Made by a program: the position numbers and the translations under genes. Positions 18,879 to 29,340 of a DNA stretch of 64,000 nt are shown piece after piece (position 1 is the first letter of the stretch; each line of letters opens with the position of its first letter). Under the pieces are notes generated by a model, which worked only from the letters and a program-made list of their open reading frames with translations, was not told the DNA's origin and made no database searches. Origin of the DNA: Corynebacterium sp. GTDB taxonomy: Bacteria; Actinomycetota; Actinomycetes; Mycobacteriales; Mycobacteriaceae. The stretch spans positions 62,001 through 126,000 of the forward strand of contig JAUMTW010000006.1 in the NCBI GenBank assembly GCA_030531005.1, written 5' to 3'.

Positions 18879-19382
18879 ATGCATCATCGCAGTACAATCG
18901 TAGGGCGTTTAACGCGCAACCCAGAGATGCGAATTGTGAATCAAGGGCAAACTGTCACCAAGATTCGGATCGCTGCATCACGCAACCGACAGGTGAATCA
19001 CGATGGGGAAGAAAACCAGTGGGAGGACTTCGACAAGCTCTACATCGATGTAGAGTGCTGGGGTGATTTGGCGCGCAATGTGGCATGTAGCTTGCAAAAA
19101 GGAACCCCGGTAATTTGTGTGGGGCACTTAGTCACTAATGAGTGGGTAGGAGAACAGGGGAAGTCCTCTCGTATCATCATGAAGGCAAGTTACATCGGAA
19201 TGGATATGAGCCGTCACGTACTGAGCGCACAATATAGTCGGAGTACAATCGCTGAAATCATGGTCCCCGCAGAGCAAGTTGCAGGAATAGCGGGGGCGGT
19301 GCCTGCGCAGGGCGACGGCGATGTCGCTGGCGCGTCGCCAAGTGTGCCAGCGGATAGCGCTCATTTACAGCCGGCTTTTTAA
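18879..19382 (+). CDS. ssbB: Second single-stranded DNA-binding protein (SsbB-like)
   Basis: A 167-residue OB-fold protein that binds single-stranded DNA. The N-terminal IVGRLTRNPEMR, followed by TKIRIAASRNRQ and FDKLYIDVECWGDLA, is the SSB core (about 1-110). The tail (about 115-167) is Ala/Pro/Gly-rich and ends in HLQPAF rather than the acidic DDDIPF tip of the housekeeping SSB, so it probably does not recruit the same partners. Start is ATG 18879 with GAAAGG eight bases upstream. From memory Rv2478c sits next to ettA (Rv2477c); here the pilus operon separates the two. Confidence 0.88.
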   Translation: MHHRSTIVGRLTRNPEMRIVNQGQTVTKIRIAASRNRQVNHDGEENQWEDFDKLYIDVECWGDLARNVACSLQKGTPVICVGHLVTNEWVGEQGKSSRIIMKASYIGMDMSRHVLSAQYSRSTIAEIMVPAEQVAGIAGAVPAQGDGDVAGASPSVPADSAHLQPAF

Positions 19383-20037
19383 CAGGTGGACGCTCACGCG
19401 TGTGGCCCGCACGTTCCGGACTGTGCGCTAGGGGTGCGGGCACGTGGCAGCGTGATTGCAAATTATTTTTAATCGCCGTGCAAGACAATCACATTAATTA
19501 TTGAAAATTTGCTCGCTATGACGAAAAGAACTACAGAGAAACATGAGATTTTTTCTGGGAAAATTCGGAAAAACCGTGCAGTATTCCTCTTGAATTGAGT
19601 AATCCGACAATGGCTGCTGTAACTGGGGAGCATTTTGGCAGTTCTTTCGACTTATTTACAGCATTACAAAAGGTGCGTTTCTTAGTTTAGGGCTTTGATG
19701 AATATGTAAGTGTTCAAGTGTATCCCGATGGTTACTGAATGGATGTTGAAAATTTTATCGGAAGCAGCGATGCTATCGAGAACATATGTTGCACCGAAGG
19801 TTGCGATAAGTGGTGGTAGAAAAGTTTTATGCCTCTTATTTTATTACATTTTTTCTTGCATGCAATGTCGTCATCTTGGCAATAATAGCCATAATTTCAC
19901 GTTCTCGCTTCCGGTACGTCAATCTTGGTGAATCCTTATTTCTGTTTTAGGTTGCGGATGGGGGTGTCATTTTCTAGCATTCAAAGATAAAGAGCATTGG
20001 AAGAAGCTGGGAATTTTCTCCCTTGTGATTGCCGTGA
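19383..20037. other. AT-rich leader between ssbB and the pilus operon
   Basis: About 655 bases with markedly lower GC than the flanking genes from 19450 on. A stem GCCCGCAC/GTGCGGGC (19405-19412 with 19434-19441) just after ssbB lacks a T run. I found no convincing gene; short open frames lack a ribosome site and resemble nothing. It is the likely site of the pilus operon promoter and of any regulator binding. Confidence 0.6.
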
Positions 20038-22917
20038 TTGCCAGCAATGAATCCTTTGCAATCACCCCTCGCGCGTCAGGATTGGAAAGTCGGTCAGGTG
20101 TTGTTCAAAAACCGAGAGCTGAGCAGACCATTGTTGGCGTTGGTGATTGTTGTGGGCCTTGTGTTCAGCATGGCTAGCGCCATCAGCGTGAGTCAGGCAG
20201 ATCCAATCGCAGACCCAATCGTCGATGATGCCACCGCAGTGACGGAAGAACCAGATACCGAAGAATTAGGAGAGTCTGAAAAGACGCCGGTCGATGATGC
20301 TGAGGACGAGGCAGCGCGCGAAATCGGAGATCAAGAAACCGATAGTACAGCGGAGATCAATCAAGACGATGGCGAGGAAGAAAATCTTCCCAGCACCCTT
20401 GATGAATTTCTTCAGCCAAATAGTCTGAGCCTTGGGCAGAGCCGCGCGGGTAACTCGGCTGTTACTCGTGCTGATCCGCGCTATACCTGTGGGCTAACTA
20501 TTGGGTTGCTTTTTGATGCTTCGGGTTCCACCAAGGGTGAAGCCGATAAAATGGTCGAAGCTACGCGCAATATTGCAGATGTTTTACATAACACCGGATC
20601 GTCCCTTGGTATCCATACGTATGCCGCTAAAAGTCCTTCTACAGCTTCGCTTCCGCACTTGCCGCCGACTTATTTAGACGATGCTGGTTTTGCCACTGCG
20701 AATGCTCATATCGATCGTCTCGGCTCTGCTTGGGGGCAGGGTAGCGAGGCGCTAGGTGGCAGCAATATGGCTGAAGGGCTCATCCAAATGCAAAACTTGG
20801 GCTATGACCTCGTCATTCTTATTTCTGATGGCATCGCATACAAAGCAAACCGAGTAAATACTTTTGATCTGAATCGCAATGGCATTTTCGACGAGGACCT
20901 CAATAATTCCATTGCTGCTGCCGAAGCATTGAAGGCTCAGGGGACCGCACTGTTTTCGATTGTGGTGGGATCAGGGTCCGATAAGCCGAAAATTGGGTTA
21001 CAAGTGTATAACTCACAACCGCAAACCAATAATAAAGGCGCTGGTGTGGAGTGGCATCCTTCGAATAAAGAACAGGTACCCGGAACAAGCAAAGCGATTA
21101 CTCGTAGAGCAAATGGCACGGTGGATTTAGGTTCCTATCGCATTATTTTCAATGGAAACATCAGGACTGTGAGCGCAAACCAGATGGGGCCGGTCACAGC
21201 CGGTGCGGATGGCGGTTTGTACGTCAAATTTAACAACGGAACTTATTTGGTGTACACGAGGTGGGTGTTAGATCCTGCAGCGTTCATGGCATCTTTCTCT
21301 GATTATCAAGAGGAAGTCTACGATACTAACGCAGTTGCCGACGCATTAGAGAACATGGTGAGTGGCTGCAATGGATTAGTCACTATTGAAAAAGAAATCG
21401 TTGAGGTGGATGGAACAACGAGTTCTGACACCCCGAAGGGGTTTGCATTCACCGCAAATCAGGCGTTGATTAATGGTGACCTTAATAGCAATGTTGTGAG
21501 GACCACTGACGCTCGAGGCGAAGTACAGTACTACTATCCAATTTCTGCGGGTGCTGCCTCGATAACCGTTCGAGAAGACCCCACGCGAGATGGGGAGACC
21601 TTCACCATGGTCAACCAGAATGTGGGAAACAATCGTCAATCAATAGCACGCTGTACCGCAACTGACGCCCATAGTAATCCACTGCCGGTCAGTTACGGTT
21701 CTGGTAACGGCATTGTGGTTTACAGTGATTCTTCGCGTAACCAATTTCGTATCACGGGCCTTGGTCGCGATGATCGTGTGCGTTGTGTGGTCCAAAATCA
21801 GAAGCCTGCGGAAGTATCTTTCAAGGCGACGAAGTCTGCTCCAAACGAGCAGCTAGTTCTTTCCCAAGAAGACGGTCAGCGCTTGTCGGCTCGCTTTGAT
21901 GTAAGCGTGGAAAACCTCGCGCGTACCGCGGGTGCTCCAACCGAAATCACCGAACAGCCGCGAGTGCCTACCGGAACCACCGTTGAGCGCGTCCGTGCAA
22001 TGCCAACAGAAGGTGGAGACCAAGTGGTTACTTCTGAGGCTGAATTTACATGGGATAGCTCACGCCGCCTCTGGGTATTAAGTAGTTCCAACTCAACCCT
22101 GGAAGAAATTCCAGGAAACACAACGGCCAATATGTATGTTCTCGTTACATACCGAGTTACCAGCGCCAATAGCCTCAACACAAATAACCGCACCTGCTCT
22201 GGCTCCAATCAAAACCGTGGATTTTTTAACCGGGTGACAGTGTACCCAGGTGAAGATGCATCGAATACTGCTCGCGGTACGACAGACACTGCATGCCTGA
22301 GCGCGATAGTGCCGCAGCTGAAGGTACAACGTTGGTTTAACGGAGAAGTTGCCAACTCTCCTGATGAAGCCGCTGTTATCTCTCCTACGACGAATTCTTA
22401 TCAGCAGCGTTACGTGATTACTAATGCTGGTGAAGTTCCAATAAATAATGTGACATTCCGTGACTACCGGCTACGTAATGAAGATCAAAGTCGTGGTGAC
22501 GCGGTGTCGCTGTATTCGCCGGTATGTCCAACACCTGGGACGGTGAGTCGCTCGACAAATAGGGCAGGCACATACATCACGATTGACTATCGCAGTGGAT
22601 CAACATTAGCACCCGGTGAAAACATCACCTGTGAGCAAGTAGTGCGGCAAGCAGAACGGATGCCAGCTGAAGCAGATTTCTACGGCGCAGAAATCGAAGT
22701 CGTAGCCCGCTACGCGGTTCCCGCATTTCAAACAATCGACGGCGATGAAGTGTGGCTCACTGCAACCGATCCAGCGTGGATCATGAAAATGCCGGCAGCG
22801 GTCGGGGTGATGCCAAGCTCTGGAGGCAACGGTATTCACGGATACCTCTTTTTGGGACTGGGAATGATCCTGGGAGGTATTGGATGGACTGCCTACAGGA
22901 CCAAGAAAACTTCGTAA
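20038..22917 (+). CDS. Pilus tip adhesin with von Willebrand A domain (SpaC-like)
   Basis: A 959-residue (from TTG 20038) surface protein, first in the pilus operon. A hydrophobic signal segment (about 31-50, PLLALVIVVGLVFSMASA) is followed by an acidic linker (about 55-125) and a vWA domain with the MIDAS motif DASGS at 160-164 and LISDGIAY further on. Mid and C-terminal parts look like repeated pilin beta-domains. The C-terminus has a membrane helix, a KK tail and the sorting signal MPSSG (925-929), which departs from LPxTG. vWA tip pilins attach to host or surface ligands. The start is uncertain: ATG 20047 and GTG 20098 (GGAAAG upstream) are both possible. SpaC/SpaF of C. diphtheriae are about twice as long, so this is a shorter type. 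Confidence 0.85.
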   Translation: MPAMNPLQSPLARQDWKVGQVLFKNRELSRPLLALVIVVGLVFSMASAISVSQADPIADPIVDDATAVTEEPDTEELGESEKTPVDDAEDEAAREIGDQETDSTAEINQDDGEEENLPSTLDEFLQPNSLSLGQSRAGNSAVTRADPRYTCGLTIGLLFDASGSTKGEADKMVEATRNIADVLHNTGSSLGIHTYAAKSPSTASLPHLPPTYLDDAGFATANAHIDRLGSAWGQGSEALGGSNMAEGLIQMQNLGYDLVILISDGIAYKANRVNTFDLNRNGIFDEDLNNSIAAAEALKAQGTALFSIVVGSGSDKPKIGLQVYNSQPQTNNKGAGVEWHPSNKEQVPGTSKAITRRANGTVDLGSYRIIFNGNIRTVSANQMGPVTAGADGGLYVKFNNGTYLVYTRWVLDPAAFMASFSDYQEEVYDTNAVADALENMVSGCNGLVTIEKEIVEVDGTTSSDTPKGFAFTANQALINGDLNSNVVRTTDARGEVQYYYPISAGAASITVREDPTRDGETFTMVNQNVGNNRQSIARCTATDAHSNPLPVSYGSGNGIVVYSDSSRNQFRITGLGRDDRVRCVVQNQKPAEVSFKATKSAPNEQLVLSQEDGQRLSARFDVSVENLARTAGAPTEITEQPRVPTGTTVERVRAMPTEGGDQVVTSEAEFTWDSSRRLWVLSSSNSTLEEIPGNTTANMYVLVTYRVTSANSLNTNNRTCSGSNQNRGFFNRVTVYPGEDASNTARGTTDTACLSAIVPQLKVQRWFNGEVANSPDEAAVISPTTNSYQQRYVITNAGEVPINNVTFRDYRLRNEDQSRGDAVSLYSPVCPTPGTVSRSTNRAGTYITIDYRSGSTLAPGENITCEQVVRQAERMPAEADFYGAEIEVVARYAVPAFQTIDGDEVWLTATDPAWIMKMPAAVGVMPSSGGNGIHGYLFLGLGMILGGIGWTAYRTKKTS

Positions 22918-22966
22918 CAAAATACGCAATACCCGGTGAAAACGGGTTCCTAAGGAAGGAAACACC

Positions 22967-23002
22967 ATGTTCAAACAGCGCCCTCGCTGTAATAGTGAGT
23001 GA
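22967..23002 (+). CDS. Possible 11-codon leader peptide before the shaft pilin
   Basis: The strong ribosome site AAGGAAGGA (22952-22960) is followed six bases later by an ATG and a frame of 11 codons (MFKQRPRCNSE) ending in TGA, about 85 bases before the shaft pilin start. It could be a leader peptide or the relic of a gene start. It has no known function. Confidence 0.35.
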   Translation: MFKQRPRCNSE

Positions 23003-23086
23003 ACAGCGTGACTCACCGCAATCTCATGGGTGTACAACACCCGTCAATCTCCGCCCCTCTTTTGACCTCGAAAGGACAAGGTTCAA

Positions 23087-24607
23087 ATGACCAAGTTCAC
23101 CCACAAGATGGTAGCCGCGCTGGCCGCGGGTACCCTAGCGATTGCAGGTGCTGGCCTGACACCAGTTGCGGCCCAGCTCAACCCGGTCAACAATGAATAT
23201 GCACAGCTGATTAATGCGAACGAGACCGGTACTCTGCACATCCACAAATACTCCAACAATACTCCAGGAGATGCGGGCACCGGCACCGAAATCGCTGATA
23301 CCGGCAGTCTTGGTGATCCACTTTCTGGCGCTACATTCCGGGTACGACAGGTGCGTGATGTAGACCTGACCACCAACGCAGGTTGGCAGGCTGCTCAGGC
23401 TATTGCTGCAGGCGATCAAACCCCAACATATGGTGCAGCCCAAACTGTGACTACTGATGGCGACGGCAATGCTACCTTAAGTGGCTTGCCCTTGGGCCTG
23501 TACTACGTGGAAGAGACCGCTGCTCCTGCGGGCCATACTGCCTCGGCTGAGCCATTTTATGTCACGCTGCCGATGACAGATCCAAGAAACCAGGAAGAGT
23601 GGATGTACGAGGTCCACGTCTATCCTAAGAATGCTGTTCAAGAAGACATCGTCACCAAGACCGTGAACGATGAGAATGCAATCATGGCAGGCGACGACAT
23701 CGACTTCGCTGTTTCCGTGAAGTTGCCAAGTGTAGAGAAGCTTGAAGCAGCTGAGATCACCGATATCTACCCTGAGGGTCGCTTGGAAAACCCAACCGTT
23801 CAATCTGTACAGCTCGGCAATGGCCAGACCGTACCGGCAACGAACTACACCGTAGATAATGGCACTGCAGGCCAGTCCAAGGTGATCTTTAACGAAGCTG
23901 GTCGCGCACAACTGGATGCCTTGACTGGTGAGGACCGTACCGTAACTGTTAACTACCGTTTCCAGGTTGCTCAGAATGTCACTGAAAGCAATACCGACAC
24001 CGTTACTAACCGGGCCATGGTATTTACCAAGGGTGAAGGTCAGGATGTAACTCCTCCAGACCCAGATGACACCGATGACCCACGCGTTGTCCCACCAGGA
24101 TCAGAGGATGAAACCAAGACCTACTATGGCAACGTCCAGGTCAACAAGACCTCCCCACAGGGTGATGGCCTTGAGGGCGTAGAGTTCGACCTCTATCGCT
24201 GCAACGAAGGCGATGGCAGTGATGGATCGCTCAACGATGACTATCTATTGGCGAAGGCATTGAGTACCGATGCAAGTGGTCAACTGATCATTAATGGTCT
24301 GCACGTGAACGACTTCGTTAATGGTGCAGCTGGTGAAACTGATCCTACGGGCTACTGCTTGGTTGAGGTGAAGACCGCCGAAGGTTACTCCCTGTTGGCG
24401 GAGCCGGCATACTTCCAGGTACTGCGTGGTGCTAACACCGCAAGTGTTGACCTGACTTCCGTAAACATTGAAAACGCGGAAGATAATGCAGGCTTTAACC
24501 TGCCATTCACCGGTGGTGACGGTGTGAAACTGCTGCTGATCATTGGTGGCTTGATCATCGTTGTCGGTGGTGGCTACGCATACGTAGCAAACCGTCGTCA
24601 GGCCTAA
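23087..24607 (+). CDS. Major shaft pilin (SpaA/SpaD type, LPFTG)
   Basis: The 506-residue backbone pilin, polymerised by the class C sortase through Lys-Thr bonds. A signal peptide (1-29, ending VAA before QLNP) is followed by a pilin domain with the pilin motif WMYEVHVYPK (lysine 181 as acceptor). The C-terminal CNA_B/SpaA-type domain holds the E-box YCLVEVKTAEGY, which sets up an internal isopeptide bond. The sorting signal LPFTG is at 472-476, followed by a membrane helix and RRQA. The start has GAAAGGA and AAGG upstream. Two cysteines near the C-terminal domain (YRC...GYC) may form a disulfide. Confidence 0.95.
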   Translation: MTKFTHKMVAALAAGTLAIAGAGLTPVAAQLNPVNNEYAQLINANETGTLHIHKYSNNTPGDAGTGTEIADTGSLGDPLSGATFRVRQVRDVDLTTNAGWQAAQAIAAGDQTPTYGAAQTVTTDGDGNATLSGLPLGLYYVEETAAPAGHTASAEPFYVTLPMTDPRNQEEWMYEVHVYPKNAVQEDIVTKTVNDENAIMAGDDIDFAVSVKLPSVEKLEAAEITDIYPEGRLENPTVQSVQLGNGQTVPATNYTVDNGTAGQSKVIFNEAGRAQLDALTGEDRTVTVNYRFQVAQNVTESNTDTVTNRAMVFTKGEGQDVTPPDPDDTDDPRVVPPGSEDETKTYYGNVQVNKTSPQGDGLEGVEFDLYRCNEGDGSDGSLNDDYLLAKALSTDASGQLIINGLHVNDFVNGAAGETDPTGYCLVEVKTAEGYSLLAEPAYFQVLRGANTASVDLTSVNIENAEDNAGFNLPFTGGDGVKLLLIIGGLIIVVGGGYAYVANRRQA

Positions 24608-24673
24608 AACTAGGACCTGGCTACAGCTAACAGAGCAGTAGCGAAGTAAAAATTGAGGAAGGGCACGAATGCC

Positions 24674-25573
24674 ATGACAGTAATGGTGGAGCAGCTTCCG
24701 GAACAACCGGAACCAGCTGCCAAACCCCGTCGGTTGCAGCGCATGCTGCCCTTCCTCATTATCTTCGTAGGCATCCTGGTGGTGCTCTATCCAGTGGTTG
24801 GAACCATCGTGCAAAATATGCAGCAGCAACAGACTGCAAAAAACTATACCAACCGCATACTTGACGAATTCACAGCTGAGCAGCGTCAAGCATCCATTGC
24901 GGCAGCACATCGCTGGAATGACGAAAATGCTGGAGGCCCAATTCTGGATCCCTGGCTTGCCCGCATTGATAGCTCGAATATTGAATATCAAGACTACTTA
25001 CAACAACTCAACCTCGATGAGGTCATGGCGCGTATAATCATCCCTTCTATCGATTCCGACTTGCCGGTGTACCACGGTACGGATGAGGAAACCCTAGAAA
25101 AGGGTGTGGGTCATCTTTTCGGAAGCTCCTTGCCCGTAGGCGGGGAAAGCAGCCATGCGGTACTCACCGGCCACACTGGTTTGTCGCACGCAACCCTGTG
25201 GGACAACCTCGTCGATGTGGATACAGGCGATGCTTTCTATATCAACGTCGCCGGTGAAACATTGAAGTATGAAGTCCATTCCATCGAAGTCGTTGCCCCG
25301 AATGATTCCGAAAGATTAGGCATCGTCGAAGGTGAAGACCTCGTTACTCTGATTACCTGTACTCCGTATGGAGTGAATTCTCATCGTCTCTTGGTAACCG
25401 GGCATCGGGTGGATATAGACCCAGCAGAAGGCGTACAAATTCTGGAGCAAAAACGGGTGCCCTGGCAATGGTGGATGACAGCAGCAATCGCCATGATTGT
25501 TATTGCCCTCGGCCTTCTTACCTTGCTGTGGGGTCGAATCAAACAACAGCGGGAAGCGGAGGAAGGCTCGTGA
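24674..25573 (+). CDS. srtC: Class C (pilus) sortase
   Basis: A membrane transpeptidase that links pilin subunits into a covalent fibre. ATG 24674 (after GAGGAAGGG) gives 299 residues; the frame extends seven codons further to a TTG. N-terminal helix (about 21-45), a lid segment with the class C motif DPW (ILDPWLARI), catalytic His in LTGHTGL, Cys in TLITCTPYG and Arg in NSHRLLVTGHR, then a C-terminal membrane helix (PWQWWMTAAIAMIVIALG). The C-terminal helix and lid are typical of pilus-specific sortases. GTGA overlaps the next gene. Its neighbours identify the substrates. Confidence 0.95.
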   Translation: MTVMVEQLPEQPEPAAKPRRLQRMLPFLIIFVGILVVLYPVVGTIVQNMQQQQTAKNYTNRILDEFTAEQRQASIAAAHRWNDENAGGPILDPWLARIDSSNIEYQDYLQQLNLDEVMARIIIPSIDSDLPVYHGTDEETLEKGVGHLFGSSLPVGGESSHAVLTGHTGLSHATLWDNLVDVDTGDAFYINVAGETLKYEVHSIEVVAPNDSERLGIVEGEDLVTLITCTPYGVNSHRLLVTGHRVDIDPAEGVQILEQKRVPWQWWMTAAIAMIVIALGLLTLLWGRIKQQREAEEGS

Positions 25574-26877
25574 GGAAACAACATGGTAGGGTAGCCATCA
25601 CCGTCATCCTGGTGTTGCTCAGCTCATTGCTGGCCATGCCTGCTCACGCCAGCAATATTGACCCGGATGCCCGCGGCTCCTTATCAATAACCAAGCACGC
25701 AGGGGATCCGCTCACACAATTCGGCGACCCGAGCAATCCCAATGCTGATACCAACCGGGATCCTATTTCCGGCATTGAATTCACCATTCAAAGAATTGGT
25801 GGCATTGACTTAAGCACCAACCCAGGTTGGCAAGAACTCCAGCACATAGATATTTCGGATTTCTATGCTGGCGGATCTCGCGCACATAACTTAGAGCAGG
25901 GACAATCCGCAACGACCGATACTGATGGGGTAGCACATTTCCCAAACCTCGAGCTTGGTGCCTACTACGTCACCGAAACAACCGCGAGTGCTCAGCGTCA
26001 AGGCACCACGGTAGCCCGTCCCTTCGTTGTGACTGTGCCAGCAACCAATGCAGAGCGGACGCAGTGGGATTATGACGTTAAGGTTCAAGCCAAGAATCAA
26101 TTATTAGAAGTAACCCAGGCAACCGGTACTAGTTGCCTGGCCGAAGATTCCCCAATTATCTATGGTGTCTCTGCAACGGTACCTGCTCCCGATGCTGAAA
26201 TTGGGATCGAGCGAATCGAATTGTATATACCACTGCCAGCAGAAGTGGCCGATCTTGCAGATTCCAAAGTGGCACTGACCAGCAGTGGGGCAGCAGCTGG
26301 CGACTTCGATTCTTTAACTGATGGTGCAGTGCGATTAGACGATGCAGACTTTAACACGCAGCTCGTCACGAACAGTCCAAAGAACGCACACCTTGAGCTC
26401 ACTACGAGGGGTTTAGAAAAGCTTGCCGCCATTCGAGACGGTAATCCAGATGCGCGTATTACCTGGCAATTTCAAGTAACACCGACTGCAACGATAGATA
26501 TCATTACGACCGCATATCTCCTTCCTGCGGGTTATCCGGAGTTTGAAGCAGGACAAACATATGGTGTTGCTAGCAATGAAGTGAAACTGCACGTCTGCCA
26601 ACCAGAAATCACGCCTGAAAGCACACCGGTGCCAGTACCGGTACCAACTCCAGACCTGCCAAAAGACCTGTTTCCAGGTTTGCCAGCCGAGAGCATCGAA
26701 GCACAGATTTCGGCATCGAAAACATCGCAGCAAAGCGAAACTCCAAGCAGTGGTGTAAAGAAATTCATTGAGGATCTCGCTTCGACAGGCGCCAATGTGC
26801 AGTGGATAGTCATTGCTGGTTTGGCTGCGATCGCACTAGGCGTGCTTATGCAACGACGACGTGATGATGGTGAATAG
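25570..26877 (+). CDS. Base/minor pilin (SpaB-like, LASTG)
   Basis: A 435-residue minor pilin. The GTG at 25570 overlaps the sortase stop (GTGA) and has GGAGGAAGG just upstream; the longer open frame to 25468 is only sortase sequence. Signal peptide about 1-27 (ending AHAS). The segment WDYDVKVQAKN is a variant of the pilin motif with Ala for Pro; Lys175 is the candidate acceptor for linking to the shaft. A Pro-rich stretch (about 355-375) leads to LASTG, a membrane helix and RRRDDGE. The LAxTG form resembles LAFTG of C. diphtheriae SpaB, the base pilin attached to peptidoglycan by the housekeeping sortase. It is last in the operon. Confidence 0.85.
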   Translation: MRKQHGRVAITVILVLLSSLLAMPAHASNIDPDARGSLSITKHAGDPLTQFGDPSNPNADTNRDPISGIEFTIQRIGGIDLSTNPGWQELQHIDISDFYAGGSRAHNLEQGQSATTDTDGVAHFPNLELGAYYVTETTASAQRQGTTVARPFVVTVPATNAERTQWDYDVKVQAKNQLLEVTQATGTSCLAEDSPIIYGVSATVPAPDAEIGIERIELYIPLPAEVADLADSKVALTSSGAAAGDFDSLTDGAVRLDDADFNTQLVTNSPKNAHLELTTRGLEKLAAIRDGNPDARITWQFQVTPTATIDIITTAYLLPAGYPEFEAGQTYGVASNEVKLHVCQPEITPESTPVPVPVPTPDLPKDLFPGLPAESIEAQISASKTSQQSETPSSGVKKFIEDLASTGANVQWIVIAGLAAIALGVLMQRRRDDGE

Positions 26878-26965
26878 CCTCTGATAGGATAGCTACCGGA
26901 AACCGGGTGCATTAAATATCCGGGACGCTAGCGTTTATACGTTTATATATGTAAGGAGACTTTCT

Positions 26966-28636
<1,671 letters not shown>

Positions 28637-28685
28637 GCACACTTCTCACCACGAGAAGTAAGCGGCTGTAGCGTGGCACAAGTAG

Positions 28686-28726
28686 TCCGCCAGATCCTTG
28701 TCAGCGATGAGGGCTGGCGGATTTTG
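28686..28726 (+). terminator. Terminator downstream of ettA
   Basis: TCCGCCAG (28686-28693) pairs with CTGGCGGA (28714-28721) across a 20-base loop, then TTTT. Confidence 0.75.
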
Positions 28727-28917
28727 TGTGCAAAGCGTGCCGTTCGCTAGCTGGAGTGCGTCACCACATCCAAGTGAGAGCAAAGACGGCAACAGTGCCC
28801 TTAGTTTTTCAATCCAGAGAAAATATTGTGGAATTTTTCAGAAAACCAGCGCATAGTGGAAGCAAGCCACAATCTTCTCAAGTATTGCAATAGTAATTAT
28901 GTGTCGGAAGGTAAGTA

Positions 28918-29340
28918 ATGACGCAACATGAAACTCACACCACGCAAATCCCATTACGCTGGGGCGACTTCGACCGCTTCGGACATGTCACCAACGCAGC
29001 CTACATCGAACTCGCCCAAGAAGCGCGCGTGATTTGGGCGAATGATTCCTTCCTCGCTGCTGGTCACGATATTCCTGCAGTCTTTGTCCGCAAAGTCGAG
29101 GTGGATTTTCTGCGTCCCGTCCTGCCATCTAATAAGGCAGTGGAAGTAGAGACTGCGGTGAACTCTATTGGGTCTACAAGCTTCGTTACTCGCCAAGATA
29201 TCTATGACGTCGAGCATCACCTGTGCGCTACAGTTACTGCCACCCAAGTAGCCGTCGACCTGCAGACGGCCCGTCCCCGGGAGATCAACGAAGAAGAACG
29301 CCATGTCCTCACCCAAATCGCTCAGTCTGCGGGTTCCTAG
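28918..29340 (+). CDS. Acyl-CoA thioesterase, hot-dog 4HBT family (Rv2475c-like)
   Basis: A 140-residue hot-dog fold protein expected to hydrolyse acyl-CoA thioesters. The signature RWGDFDRFGHVTNAAYIEL near the N-terminus contains the catalytic Asp of the 4HBT family. Start is ATG 28918 with GGAAGG upstream. The next gene begins one base after its TAG stop, so the pair is translationally coupled. The pairing matches Rv2475c-Rv2474c. The true substrate is not visible. Confidence 0.85.
   Translation: MTQHETHTTQIPLRWGDFDRFGHVTNAAYIELAQEARVIWANDSFLAAGHDIPAVFVRKVEVDFLRPVLPSNKAVEVETAVNSIGSTSFVTRQDIYDVEHHLCATVTATQVAVDLQTARPREINEEERHVLTQIAQSAGS

Noticed and set aside
19710..19931. 73-codon frame in the AT-rich leader of the pilus operon
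   Set aside because: It has no ribosome site, and its composition is typical of random translation of AT-rich DNA.
24245..24991. 248-codon minus-strand frame opposite the shaft pilin and sortase
   Set aside because: It lies inside two well-supported plus-strand genes and has no family signature.
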